Source: Myxococcales bacterium
Lineage (GTDB): Bacteria; Myxococcota; Myxococcia; Myxococcales; Myxococcaceae
DNA length: 64,000 nt
Assembly (NCBI GenBank): GCA_016191815.1
Contig: JACPVI010000002.1
Location: 62,001-126,000, forward strand
Direction: 5' to 3'
Part shown: positions 23,162-31,733 of the stretch, one piece after another
How positions within the stretch are numbered: position 1 is the stretch's first letter
Layout: every line of letters begins with the position of its first letter
Made by a program: the position numbers and the translations under genes
Notes under the pieces: model-generated
Database searches by the model: none
Seen by the model: the letters and a program-made list of their open reading frames with translations, nothing else
Told to the model about the DNA's origin: nothing

Positions 23162-25101
23162 TGCGCCTCGGGGCGGCTGCACGCGGCGATCGCGCCTCGC
23201 TTGCCCTGGCGCTGGCGCTCTTCGCGGTCGCGTCGCTGATCGCCCTGTTCCCTCTCAACGACACCGATCTCTGGTGGCACCTGGCCAGCGGCCGGTGGAT
23301 CGTCGAGCACCGGGCGTTGCCCGGCGCCGACCCGTTCGGGGCCGTCACCGGAGGCAGGCCTTGGGCCGACGTCCACTGGCTGTTCCAGCTGGGCGCGCTC
23401 GCCCTCTACCGGCTGGCCGGGCTCTCGGCGCTGGGTTTCGCCAAGGCGGCTCTGGTCGGCGCGGGGGCGGTGCTGCTGCTCCGGGCCGCGGGAGCCCGCG
23501 GCGCGGCGGCCCACGCGTGCGTGGTGCCCTCGCTGGCCCTCGCCTTGCTCTCGGTGCGCCACCTGCTTCTGGTGAGGCCGGTGATCGTCACTCTCCTCTT
23601 CGCCGCCGTGTTCCTCGTGTTGCTCGAGCGCTTCGCACGCGACGGGAGGCCGCGGATTCTCCTCGTCCTGCTGCCCCTGCAGGCGCTCTGGGTGAACGTG
23701 CAGCCTCTGTGGCCCCTGGGGCCCTTCCTCCTCGGGGCGTACCTCGGGGGCGCAGTGGCTCAACGCCTGGCGAGCAAGGGCCAGCCGGATCCGCACCCTC
23801 GATGGCGCCCGCTCGCGTTCGCGCTCGTCGGAGTCGCCCTGGCCTGCCTGGCGACGCCCCTCGGCCTGGAGGGGCTGGCCGTCCCTTTCCGGCACCTCGG
23901 CCGGATCGAGCCAGGCCCGGCGTCGCTGTTCTCGCTCAACGTCTCCGAGAACGTGCCGGCCTTTCTGCTGGAGCGCGGTGGGGACACGGAGATTCGTCCC
24001 TTCAAATGGCTGGCGGCGGCGGCCTTCGCTTCCTTCCTCCTCCGCGTGCGGGCTCCAAGGTTCGACCGCCTGCTGGCGGTGTCGGGGATGCTGGTGCCCG
24101 CGCTGATGGCCAACCGCAACGTCCTGCCGTTCGTCTGGGTGGCCGCGCCCCTGGCCCTGGCGAACGTTCTCGACTTCCTCGGTGAACGGCTCTCGCGAGT
24201 CCCCAAGGCGCCGGCGGCGCTCGCGGGCCTCGCCGCCAGCGTGCTGGTGGCGATCCCGGTCGCCAGGGCGGCCTACTCCGAGCCCAGCCTCGGCGCGCCC
24301 GGGCCCTTCCGCCTGCCGCTGCGGTCGACGGAGCTCCTGGACGAGATGGGGGTAGAGGGGACCGTCTTTTGCTCGATCCGCTACGGGGGCTACCTTCTCT
24401 TCCGCCTTCATCCACGGGTGCGGCCCACCATCGACGGCCGGCTGATCCTTCAAACTCCGGAGGAGTTCCGCGAGCACCTGGCCGTGGGGGACGAGCCCCG
24501 GCGGTTCGACGCCTACGCGGCGCGCCTCGGGGTACGCGCGGTGGTTCTGCCGGTGTTCGCCCCGGACCGCTACCGGCGCTTGGTGGCCTACCTCTACCGC
24601 AGCGCGAGCTGGAGGATGGTGCACCTGGACGGGTTCGAGGCCCTCTTCCTGCCCGCGGAATCCCGGCACCCTCCGGGCATTTCCCTCGAAGAGCCTAGAG
24701 CGGTGGCCGCGCTCGCCGCCCAGGTCTCCGCCGCCTGGCGACCCCAGGGCCCGCTGGTGGAGGCGAGAGCGCTCAGGGGGCTTGCCGAGCTTCTCGCCGA
24801 GCTCGGACTGCCGTCTCGTGCGCGCGAGGTGCTCTCCGGCCTTAAGGGCCCGGCGGCGCGCGTCCTGGAGGCGAGATGCCTCTACCTCGAGGGGCGCCTC
24901 ACCGAGGCGCGCGCCAGGGCCGGGGCCGTCCTCGAGGCCGATCCGGGCGACGTGGAGAGCCTGGGGCTGTTGGCCCTTATCGCCCTCGACGAGGGGAGGG
25001 CGACCGAGTCTCTGGACATGGCCCGGAGGGCGCTCGCGGAAAACCCCCGAGACCCGCTGGCCGCCCAGGTGCTCGCGAGGCTGGAAGGGGGCCGGAGGTG
25101 A
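23161..25101 (+). CDS. polytopic membrane protein (glycosyltransferase-like) with C-terminal TPRs
   Basis: A 646-residue protein with roughly ten membrane segments in the first 400 residues. The first periplasmic loop carries NDTDLWWHLASGRWI, an acidic motif typical of PMT/GT39-like membrane proteins that use polyprenyl-linked sugars. The soluble part has CSIRYGGYLLFRL and VRPTIDGRLIL, found in related putative glycosyltransferases. The C-terminus (about 500-646) has TPR-type repeats such as LAELLAELGLPSRAREVL. Likely a sugar transferase working on the periplasmic face. ATG overlaps the preceding stop by 1 base; the SGNH esterase gene overlaps its own stop by 4 bp. Confidence 0.8.
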   Translation: MRLGAAARGDRASLALALALFAVASLIALFPLNDTDLWWHLASGRWIVEHRALPGADPFGAVTGGRPWADVHWLFQLGALALYRLAGLSALGFAKAALVGAGAVLLLRAAGARGAAAHACVVPSLALALLSVRHLLLVRPVIVTLLFAAVFLVLLERFARDGRPRILLVLLPLQALWVNVQPLWPLGPFLLGAYLGGAVAQRLASKGQPDPHPRWRPLAFALVGVALACLATPLGLEGLAVPFRHLGRIEPGPASLFSLNVSENVPAFLLERGGDTEIRPFKWLAAAAFASFLLRVRAPRFDRLLAVSGMLVPALMANRNVLPFVWVAAPLALANVLDFLGERLSRVPKAPAALAGLAASVLVAIPVARAAYSEPSLGAPGPFRLPLRSTELLDEMGVEGTVFCSIRYGGYLLFRLHPRVRPTIDGRLILQTPEEFREHLAVGDEPRRFDAYAARLGVRAVVLPVFAPDRYRRLVAYLYRSASWRMVHLDGFEALFLPAESRHPPGISLEEPRAVAALAAQVSAAWRPQGPLVEARALRGLAELLAELGLPSRAREVLSGLKGPAARVLEARCLYLEGRLTEARARAGAVLEADPGDVESLGLLALIALDEGRATESLDMARRALAENPRDPLAAQVLARLEGGRR

Positions 25102-26009
25102 CGCCGTGGCTGACCGTCTTGGTGGCGGCCATGGCGGCTGCCGGCGCGCCGGACGCCGGACCGGGGTCCGCCAGCTCGGCGGAGCTGCCCGACGAGGGGA
25201 CGGTGGTGTTTCTGGGCGACAGCATCACCTGGCAAAACCACTGGTGCGCGCTGATCGAGGCCCAGGTGCGGAGCCGCGAGCCGGAGCGCAGGCTGGTGTT
25301 CGTCAACCGCGGGCTGCGGGGAGACACCGCGGCCGGGGCGGTCGCGCGCTACCGGCGGGACGTGGCTCCGCTGCGCCCCGACGTGGTGTACGTCATGGTG
25401 GGGATGAACGACGGTGGCTACCGTGGCGTGAGCACGCACCGGCTGCGCCTCTACCAGGACAACCTGGAGCGCCTGGTGCAGCTCGTCCGCGGGCGCGCCG
25501 GCGCCCGGGTGGTGCTGCTCACTCCCACCGCGGTGCGGCCGCGCAATCACGATCTGCGGCGGTACAACCGGATGCTGGCGACGATGGCCGAGGGTGCGGT
25601 CGCCCTCGGGGCCCGCCTCGGCGTACCGGTGATCGACCTGTTCCCCTCGTTCGAGGCGGCGCTCGAGGCGAGCGCCGATGGTGGGACGGAGGACCTGATG
25701 GAGGATGACATCCATCCTGGGCGGCAAGGTCACCTGCTGATCGCGCGCCGGCTCCTCGCGCACCTCGACCCGGGCCACCCTCTTGGAGAAGGGCCCGCCA
25801 CTCCCGCCTCGCGTCGGGTCCACCTGGCGCTCTCGCAGCGCTTCCGCTGGAGCTACGTCCTGTGGGACCCGGAGGCGGAAGGAGCAGCCTCCGCCGCCCG
25901 CGCGGTGGGCATCACCGAACCGGGCGTCACGGCGGAGGTGGCGAGGAGGCGGCTCGCCGAGGCCGAGGTGGAGCTACGGCGGGCGCTGCCGGAGGCGCGC
26001 GGCGAGTGA
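25098..26009 (+). CDS. SGNH/GDSL hydrolase, exported
   Basis: A 303-residue esterase or acyltransferase. GTG start at 25098 coupled to the preceding gene as GTGA; the N-terminus is a short signal sequence (LTVLVAAMAAAGAPDAG). The SGNH blocks are visible: VVFLGDSITW with Ser42, GLRGDTAAG with the block II Gly, VGMND with the block III Asn, and DDIHPGRQGH with Asp203 and His206. In this operon it may remove or rearrange acetyl groups put on by the MBOAT/AlgJ-like pair. The C-terminal 60 residues are a helical extension. Its 3' end overlaps the oppositely oriented SirB1-TPR gene by 36 bp. Confidence 0.9.
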   Translation: MTPWLTVLVAAMAAAGAPDAGPGSASSAELPDEGTVVFLGDSITWQNHWCALIEAQVRSREPERRLVFVNRGLRGDTAAGAVARYRRDVAPLRPDVVYVMVGMNDGGYRGVSTHRLRLYQDNLERLVQLVRGRAGARVVLLTPTAVRPRNHDLRRYNRMLATMAEGAVALGARLGVPVIDLFPSFEAALEASADGGTEDLMEDDIHPGRQGHLLIARRLLAHLDPGHPLGEGPATPASRRVHLALSQRFRWSYVLWDPEAEGAASAARAVGITEPGVTAEVARRRLAEAEVELRRALPEARGE

Positions 26010-26819
26010 GGCCCGGTCGCGCTCCAGCACCTCGAGGTTGGCGGTGAGGCCGGGGAGATCGGGGTGCGCTTCCCGCGCCAGCTCGTAGGACGCGGCCGCC
26101 CACTCGAGCTCGCCCGCTGCGTGAAGGGAGAGGCCCAAGTTGGCGTGCGCTTCGGCGAAGCCGGGGAGGACCGCCACCACCTCGCGGTAGACGGCTATCG
26201 CCTCGCGCAGGCGCCCGCGCTGCCGGAGCGCGTTGGCGAGGTTGTAGCGGAAGACGGCCTCGGTCTCCCGGCCTCCCAGGCTGCGCAGGTAGAGATCGCC
26301 GCCGGCCGGGACGAGGTACCGCTCGCGGTACCACGCATCCGGCAGGCGTTCGCCCCGCTTGAGGAGCTCGACGTTCGTCTGTCCCGCGCGCACGAAGAAG
26401 TGGCCGGGGACGAGCACGCCCTGCACCGTCAGCCCCAGCCGCTCCCCGAGGGCCAGGTAGAGGCCGCCGAGCCCGAGGCAAGTTCCCCGCCGCTCCGCCA
26501 GCACCACCGGCAGGCGCATCAAGTCCAGCTCCTCGCGGCGGAGGTCGTGGCCGAACGCGGGCTCGCCGAAGACCACCTCGTGCAGCGCGAGGAGCGGATC
26601 TCCTCCGGCGCTTCGCACCCGGACGGCGATCTCTTCGAGGGCATGCAGGCTCGACTCCGCGGAGGGAGCGGCGGTCCCGGTGAGAGCCTGGACATCGTCG
26701 GAGATGAGCAGCAGGCGCGCGGTGAGCGAACCGGGCCCCGCCGGCGAGGGCTTGCAGGCCGCGAGCAGCAGCGCCGGCCCGAGGGCCGCGAGCGGCCACC
26801 GCGCCCCTCCCCGGCTCAC
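25974..26819 (-). CDS. SirB1-type transglutaminase-like/TPR lipoprotein
   Basis: The frame is open up to 27473, but the real start is the GTG at 26819, which overlaps the stop of the AlgX-fusion gene as GTGA. It gives a signal peptide with lipobox LLLAAC. The 281-residue product has the SirB1/transglutaminase-core-2 signature: LMRLPVVLAERRGTCLGLGG, here abbreviated around the Cys of RRGTCLG, then GVLVPGHFFVR. Two to three TPR-like repeats follow (AEAHANLGLSLHAAGELEWA). Members of this family are of uncertain biochemical role. Last gene of the minus-strand glycan operon. Confidence 0.82.
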   Translation of the reverse strand: MSRGGARWPLAALGPALLLAACKPSPAGPGSLTARLLLISDDVQALTGTAAPSAESSLHALEEIAVRVRSAGGDPLLALHEVVFGEPAFGHDLRREELDLMRLPVVLAERRGTCLGLGGLYLALGERLGLTVQGVLVPGHFFVRAGQTNVELLKRGERLPDAWYRERYLVPAGGDLYLRSLGGRETEAVFRYNLANALRQRGRLREAIAVYREVVAVLPGFAEAHANLGLSLHAAGELEWAAASYELAREAHPDLPGLTANLEVLERDRASLAARLRQRPP

Positions 26820-28828
26820 CGCGGAGCTCCGCCCGCCTGCTCCTCCAGCGGAGCCCAGTCCTCCCAGTAGTCGTGGAGGTCTCGGGCAGCGAACATCCAG
26901 ATCACCAATCGCTTCTGGCGCAGCGCATCGATGCCGCGGCTCATCAGGCTGCGGCGGACGTTGGGGCCGCCGCCGTAGCTCATCACCAGGTCCACCGGCA
27001 CCCCGAGCTCCCGCGCCAGGTGCGCGGTGACGCCCGCGTGGCGGCAGTCGAGCCGCTGGTAGACGGCGGTGAAGCTGTCGCCGAGCACCACGATCGGGCT
27101 CTCCGGGTCGTCCTCGTAGAGCGAGCCGCCGGGTCCGACCACCTGGCGGGCGAGCAGCTCCTGCGGCGGGTAGCGGCCCTGCTCCCCGGGCGCCAGGCGC
27201 GAGACCAGGTCTCCCTGGCGCCGGAAGCGCACTTCCTTGGTCTGGTACGCTCGCCGGCCCGCGATCGCCTCGAACCACGGGTAGGCCTTCACCCGCTCCG
27301 AGAGGCGCCCGGCCGCGAGCCTCAACCCCCGGTCGGTCCAGTGCGTGTCGAGCGGCTGGTAGAGGGGCTCCTTCTCCGAAGAGTCCTGCGCGCGCGCGGC
27401 GCGGAAGAGGGGCAGCAGGTCGACGCTCTCGACCCCGCGGCGCGCCAGCTCGAGCAAGAGCTTGCGCTGCCACGGGTTCAGGACTCCGGCGGCGCGCGGC
27501 AGCTGCAGCCTTGGCAGCAGCTCGGGAAAGATCTCCGCCTTGGTTGGAACCGGCACGAACAGGAAGTCCACGCCTTCCCTGGCCAGGGCTTCCTTGAAGG
27601 CGGCAATCACCGGCAGCGGGTTCTTTCCCTGGCGCTGCGCGGTGAGGTCGCCCCCGGCGAGGTAGGCGAGGGAGGCGCGATAGAACAGGTACCCCTCGCG
27701 TCCGGGGATGGCCTTCAGCCCCTCCGGGCGCTCCTTCAAGAGCCGCCGAATGGCGTCGTGGGTGGGCCGGAGCTCCTCCGCCCAGGCCTCGAAGGAGCCT
27801 CCGTGCGCCGAGAGCTCCTCGCCGAGCGCGGCGACCAGCGGCTCCACCTTGGGCGAGACCGCCTTCGCGATGGGCACCGCTTGGGCCACGGGCTGTGGCG
27901 CGGCGGCCGGCTCGGCTCCGTCGACCACCAGCACGAGGTAGACGGGAACACCTTGCGGCTTGCCGCGGAGGACGACCGAGGGGTGCTCCACGGTCGCTCC
28001 CCCCATCTCGCGCGCGACCTCAGGCTCGGTATCCGTCCCGGGGAAGCGGCCGCCCGCCGGGCGGTAGAGGTCGGTGTTGTACGAGGGATACCAGTAGGAG
28101 GCGAGCTCATTGGCCCAAGCCGCCAGCGCCGGGCCGTCCAGCGCGCGCCCGCGATAGTCGCCCTCCACCCGGGCCAGCAGCGCCGGCGGCAGCAGCTCGG
28201 GCCGGAGCGCCCCCCACAGCTCGGCGAAGCCGTCCCCGTCCAGGTCGGGCATCTGTCGAAACACGCGGGCCCAGGGCTGGAACTCGATTCGCACCCAGGG
28301 GACGACGCGGCTGTCCGTTTCGCGGTGCAAGTACAGCTCGGCGATCTCCTGGAACGTCCACTGGGGATTCGGGGGGCCACCCCAGCTCTCGGCGCGCACC
28401 GCGTTTCGCGCTTCCTCTAGCCCCTGGGCCGCCCGCGGATCGACCCGAGCCAGGTAGTCCACCAGCGGCGAGAAGGCGAGCGGGCTCGCCAGCTCTTCCG
28501 CGCTGAGCGGCGTCTGCCGAACCGAGCCCACGAGCGTGGAGGTGACCACCGCGCCTCCGAAGGGCGAGTCCACCAGGCGCGCCGCCGGCGCCTCCTCGGG
28601 GCCGGGCTGGGCGAGGATGACGTTCGCGTGGTGGGCCGCGAAATCCAGGTTCGCCCGGGTGGCTCGGCGCACCCGGCGCACCAGCACCCTCGAGGCGCGC
28701 CGGTCGTAGCCTCCGCTCAGCGTCTCGACCTCCGCGTGCGCGGGCGGCGCGCCGGACGCTTGCGCTGCCCAGGGGAAAGCCGGGGTCCGGGCGCAGGACA
28801 AAGAGCCGATGGCCGCGCCCGCGACCAC
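26816..28828 (-). CDS. fusion of lipoprotein domain and AlgJ/AlgX-like acetyltransferase
   Basis: A 670-residue exported protein (GTG at 28828; short signal with LSC, a possible lipobox). The N-terminal half, to about residue 310, matches the C-terminal domain of the lipoprotein at 20346-21545: TLVGSVRQTPLSAEE, RAESWGGPP, WVRIEFQPW and PDLDGDGFAELWG. The C-terminal half (about 390-665) is an AlgX/AlgJ SGNH-like domain: GREGYLFYRAS, FVPVPTKAE, Asp494 and His496 in LDTHWTDRG, nucleophile Ser585 in VLGDSFTAVYQ. The catalytic set is complete. The two parts occur as adjacent separate genes in the opposing operon but in the reverse order, so this gene works as a Rosetta-stone link between them. No second MBOAT gene is nearby, so it probably shares the one at 17703. 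Confidence 0.9.
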   Translation of the reverse strand: MVAGAAIGSLSCARTPAFPWAAQASGAPPAHAEVETLSGGYDRRASRVLVRRVRRATRANLDFAAHHANVILAQPGPEEAPAARLVDSPFGGAVVTSTLVGSVRQTPLSAEELASPLAFSPLVDYLARVDPRAAQGLEEARNAVRAESWGGPPNPQWTFQEIAELYLHRETDSRVVPWVRIEFQPWARVFRQMPDLDGDGFAELWGALRPELLPPALLARVEGDYRGRALDGPALAAWANELASYWYPSYNTDLYRPAGGRFPGTDTEPEVAREMGGATVEHPSVVLRGKPQGVPVYLVLVVDGAEPAAAPQPVAQAVPIAKAVSPKVEPLVAALGEELSAHGGSFEAWAEELRPTHDAIRRLLKERPEGLKAIPGREGYLFYRASLAYLAGGDLTAQRQGKNPLPVIAAFKEALAREGVDFLFVPVPTKAEIFPELLPRLQLPRAAGVLNPWQRKLLLELARRGVESVDLLPLFRAARAQDSSEKEPLYQPLDTHWTDRGLRLAAGRLSERVKAYPWFEAIAGRRAYQTKEVRFRRQGDLVSRLAPGEQGRYPPQELLARQVVGPGGSLYEDDPESPIVVLGDSFTAVYQRLDCRHAGVTAHLARELGVPVDLVMSYGGGPNVRRSLMSRGIDALRQKRLVIWMFAARDLHDYWEDWAPLEEQAGGAPR

Positions 28829-28847
28829 CCCGAGCGCGAAGGCCCTC

Positions 28848-29576
28848 TCAAGCCGCGGTCGAATCGTAGCCTCCTCGCAGGTAGCGCAGCATCACTCGCA
28901 GCACCCTGAGACCGTACCCGACCGGCTCGAGGTGGGAGAGCTCATCGCCGTAGTGCGTGGGGATCGGCCGCTCTCCGATGCGCAGCCCGCGGGCGCGGGC
29001 GCTGGCGATCACCTCCAGATCGAAGTCGAAGGAGTCCGACAGCCGCTCGAAGGGGATCTGCTCGAGGGCGCGCCGCCCGTAGAGCAGGTAGCCGCTGTGG
29101 TAGTCGGTGAGCGACAGGCCGAAGACCCGGTTCTCGAGGAGCATCAGCATCTGGCCGGCGATGTACTTGTAGAGCGGCATCCCCCCCGAGAGCGCCGTGC
29201 CCGAGGCGATGCGGGAGCCCTGCAAGAGATCCAGCGCTTCCCGGCGAAGCGCCCGGAGGAGGCCGCCCAGCACCTCCGGCGCGTACTGCCCATCGGCATG
29301 GAGGCCCACCGCCACCTCCACCCCGGCGCGCCTCGCCGCCGCGAGCCCGGTCTTCATCGCCGCGCCGTAGCCCAGGTTCCTCGGGTGGACGAGCAGCACC
29401 GTGCGCGGATCGCGCCGGGCGAGCTGCCGGGCGACCTGGCGCGTCCGGTCGCGGCTGCCGTCATCGATGATCCACCTCCGCTGGACCTGCGCGTCCACCT
29501 CGGGCGGCACTCTCTCGAGCACCGCGGGCAGCGTTCGCGCCGCGTCGTACGCCGGGATGATCAACCCCAGGCTCAC
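28848..29576 (-). CDS. family 2 glycosyltransferase (DPM1-like)
   Basis: A 242-residue soluble GT2 enzyme resembling polyprenyl-phosphate mannose/glucose synthases: GLIIPAYDAARTL at the N-terminus, WIIDDGSRDRT for the nucleotide-sugar site, NLGYGAAMKTG, and LHADGQYAPE in the DxD position. DYHSGYLLYGRRAL and FDFDLEVIA follow. It should load a sugar onto a lipid carrier at the cytoplasmic face, giving a donor for membrane transferases such as the one at 23161. No membrane anchor is present. The GTG start overlaps the epimerase stop as GTGA. Confidence 0.92.
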   Translation of the reverse strand: MSLGLIIPAYDAARTLPAVLERVPPEVDAQVQRRWIIDDGSRDRTRQVARQLARRDPRTVLLVHPRNLGYGAAMKTGLAAARRAGVEVAVGLHADGQYAPEVLGGLLRALRREALDLLQGSRIASGTALSGGMPLYKYIAGQMLMLLENRVFGLSLTDYHSGYLLYGRRALEQIPFERLSDSFDFDLEVIASARARGLRIGERPIPTHYGDELSHLEPVGYGLRVLRVMLRYLRGGYDSTAA

Positions 29577-30634
29577 TGCCTTGCCGCCCGCGCCCGTTCA
29601 CCGTAGCGCGCCAGGTAGTCCTCGACGATCTCCGGGAGCATCTCCTCCAGCGTGCGCCTGGGCTCCCAGCCCAAGAGGCGCTTCGCCTTCTCGATCGCCG
29701 GCACCCGCGCCTCCACGTCGTCGTAGCCCTCTCCGTAGAATCGCTCGGCTGGGACGCTGCGGGCGGGAGCGCGTGCCGTCCCCTGGCGCGCCGCGAAGAG
29801 CGCCGAGAGCTGCCGGGCGAGCTCGGCGATGGTCACCTCGTTCCGGGGATTCCCGAGGTTGAAGGTCTGGCCCTCGCAGCGAGCGGGCTCGGCGAGGATT
29901 CGCAAGAGCGCCTCCACCAGCTCGCCGACCCATAGGAACGCGCGGCGGCGCTGCCCGCCGTCGACCAGCTCTAGCGGCTCGCCGGCGAGCAGGGCTCCGA
30001 GGAAGCTGGCGAGCACCCGCGGCGTCCCGTCTCCATCGATGCCGCGGATGAAATCCATCCGCGGGCCGATCACGTTGAACGGCCGCACGATGGTGTAGGC
30101 CAGACCGTGGTGCCTCCCCCTCGCGTAGATGTAGCGCTCGAGCAGCAGCTTGGCGGCGGCGTAGGTCCACCGCTCCTTCTCCACCGGGCCGAAGACGCTG
30201 GGCGAGTCCTCGCTCAGCGCCTGTTCGGCGTCGGGCGGCCTGCCGTAGACCTCGCAGGTCGACAGGTGGACCAGCCGGCGGTGGGCGGAGGTGCACAAGT
30301 CCACCAGCGGCACCAGGTCGGTGAAGCTCGCGTGGATCACCTCCACCGGCCGGGTGTTGTAGAGCGCGGGGTTGCACAGCGCGGTCATCGAGACGACCAC
30401 CTCGCTCTCGGCCACCACCTTTCGGAGCAGCCCCGGCTCGCCGAGGGCGCTCTCGAGCAGGGTCAGCCGCGGCGACCGCACCGCCAGCTTCCGGAGAGTG
30501 CGATCGACTGCGATCACCCGGTGCCCGGTCTTCTCGAGGATCCCCTCCACCAGGTGGGAGCCGAGGAACCCGCCAGCACCCAGGACGGCGATCGTCCGCT
30601 CGCTGCTCGCCGACATTGGTGCCGGATGGTGCAT
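29573..30634 (-). CDS. NAD-dependent sugar dehydratase/decarboxylase (ArnA C-terminal-like SDR)
   Basis: A 353-residue extended SDR with NAD motif GAGGFLGSHL and the catalytic WTYAAAK (Tyr and Lys). It resembles the UDP-glucuronate decarboxylase half of ArnA through its length: NPALYNTRP, STCEVYG, GPVEKERW, RPFNVIGPRMD, FNLGNPRNEVTI, and YGEGYDDVEARVP. The residues that match the catalytic Glu and Arg of ArnA (in CEVYG and VEAR) are kept, while the Ser before the Glu is Cys. It may make a 4-keto-pentose for a lipid-linked sugar. The ArnA formyltransferase half is absent. Start at 30634 (GGAGG close upstream); an ATG at 30616 is possible. Confidence 0.85.
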   Translation of the reverse strand: MHHPAPMSASSERTIAVLGAGGFLGSHLVEGILEKTGHRVIAVDRTLRKLAVRSPRLTLLESALGEPGLLRKVVAESEVVVSMTALCNPALYNTRPVEVIHASFTDLVPLVDLCTSAHRRLVHLSTCEVYGRPPDAEQALSEDSPSVFGPVEKERWTYAAAKLLLERYIYARGRHHGLAYTIVRPFNVIGPRMDFIRGIDGDGTPRVLASFLGALLAGEPLELVDGGQRRRAFLWVGELVEALLRILAEPARCEGQTFNLGNPRNEVTIAELARQLSALFAARQGTARAPARSVPAERFYGEGYDDVEARVPAIEKAKRLLGWEPRRTLEEMLPEIVEDYLARYGERARAARQ

Positions 30635-30668
30635 GAACCTCCGCGGCCCCGCAAGGACCGCGGCGGAC

Positions 30669-31730
30669 CTAGAAGAGGGTCAGCTTGAGGCCCAGGCTGA
30701 CGTTCCAGCTCTGGACTCCAGCGGGGGACAGAGGCAAGGAGCCCGCCAGGAGCACCGCCACCAGGTCCGAGGACCACTCTGCGGCCACCTGCGGCGTGGC
30801 CAGCCACATCGGCTGCTCGGGGACGAGCTGGTTGCGCTCGCGATCGCCGAGCAGCTTGCTGGTGAGGGTGACTCCCGCGGATGGCACGAAGGGGCCGAGA
30901 AGGTAGCCCGCGAACGCATACCCGCTCGCGGTGGAGGCCCGCTGGTCTCCGAGCCGGTTCACCCAGCCTCCGTAGGAGGCCGTGCCGCCGAGGACGATCA
31001 CCCCCCAGCTCTGATCGAGGGTGTGCTCGAAGCTCAAGGCGGCGGTGGGGACGCCCGCGCCGAGCTGCATCCGTTGCGGGAGGACGATTCCCTGGCGAAC
31101 GGCGTCTTGGGAACCGGTGGGCACGGTGAGGGAGAGAGTGGCGGTGGAGGCGTTGGTGACTCCCAGCTTGCGGGTGGCCTCCAGGCCCAGATCTCCGAAG
31201 CCTGGCAACCGCGCGGTCTTCGGCGTGCCATACACGTTCACCTCCGCCACGTTGTAGAGGAAGGGCACGTTCAACCCCACCAGCCACTTGTATCCGATGG
31301 AGGTGCCGACGCGGGTGGCGAGGCTGATTCCGGTCGCTCCGTCGGAATACCCGGCTCGTCCGGCCAGGCACTGCACGTCCACCAGCCCGCCGGTGACGCC
31401 CCGGCCGATCCACTTGACGCCACCGCCGGAGGGCCCGGTGCCGCCCGCACCGCAACCGCCAATGTTCCCCCAGCTCGTGAGGGCGGGCGCGCGCTCGGCG
31501 ACCCGGACCAGGGCCTCCACCGCGGCCTCGTCGCAGCGCACCGAGCTTGCCGTGGGTTGGAGGGCTTCCGGCCGGCCGCGGAGCTGAAAGCGCGCCCGGT
31601 CCAGGGCAGCTCGCGCCTGGTGCCGGGCCTGCAGCTCGTCGAGGAGAGGGAAGAGCGACACCGAGAGCCCGCCCGCGGCGACCAGGACGAACGAGAGCGA
31701 CGCCCAGCGCGGAGGTGAGGCGGTCGGCAT
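30669..31730 (-). CDS. outer-membrane beta-barrel protein
   Basis: A 353-residue exported protein with a signal-type N-terminus (LSFVLVAAGGLSVSLF). The second half has alternating amphipathic strands with Gly and aromatic ends (SLATRVGTSIGYKWLVGLNVPFL shown in part, SFEHTLDQSWGVIVLGGTA), and it ends NVSLGLKLTLF, a typical outer-membrane terminal Phe. Residues 95-115 are Gly-rich (GGCGAGGTGPSGGG). It resembles transporter-type or MetA-pathway barrel proteins. Possible role: outer-membrane porin or export channel for this locus. It lies 3 bp after the propeller lipoprotein gene and 34 bp before the ArnA-like gene. Confidence 0.8.
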   Translation of the reverse strand: MPTASPPRWASLSFVLVAAGGLSVSLFPLLDELQARHQARAALDRARFQLRGRPEALQPTASSVRCDEAAVEALVRVAERAPALTSWGNIGGCGAGGTGPSGGGVKWIGRGVTGGLVDVQCLAGRAGYSDGATGISLATRVGTSIGYKWLVGLNVPFLYNVAEVNVYGTPKTARLPGFGDLGLEATRKLGVTNASTATLSLTVPTGSQDAVRQGIVLPQRMQLGAGVPTAALSFEHTLDQSWGVIVLGGTASYGGWVNRLGDQRASTASGYAFAGYLLGPFVPSAGVTLTSKLLGDRERNQLVPEQPMWLATPQVAAEWSSDLVAVLLAGSLPLSPAGVQSWNVSLGLKLTLF

Positions 31731-31733
31731 CGC

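Noticed and set aside
22957-24669. 570-codon minus-strand ORF opposite the polytopic membrane protein
   Set aside because: Antisense of a gene with periodic hydrophobic segments; its Gln/Arg/Glu-rich composition is the expected complement.
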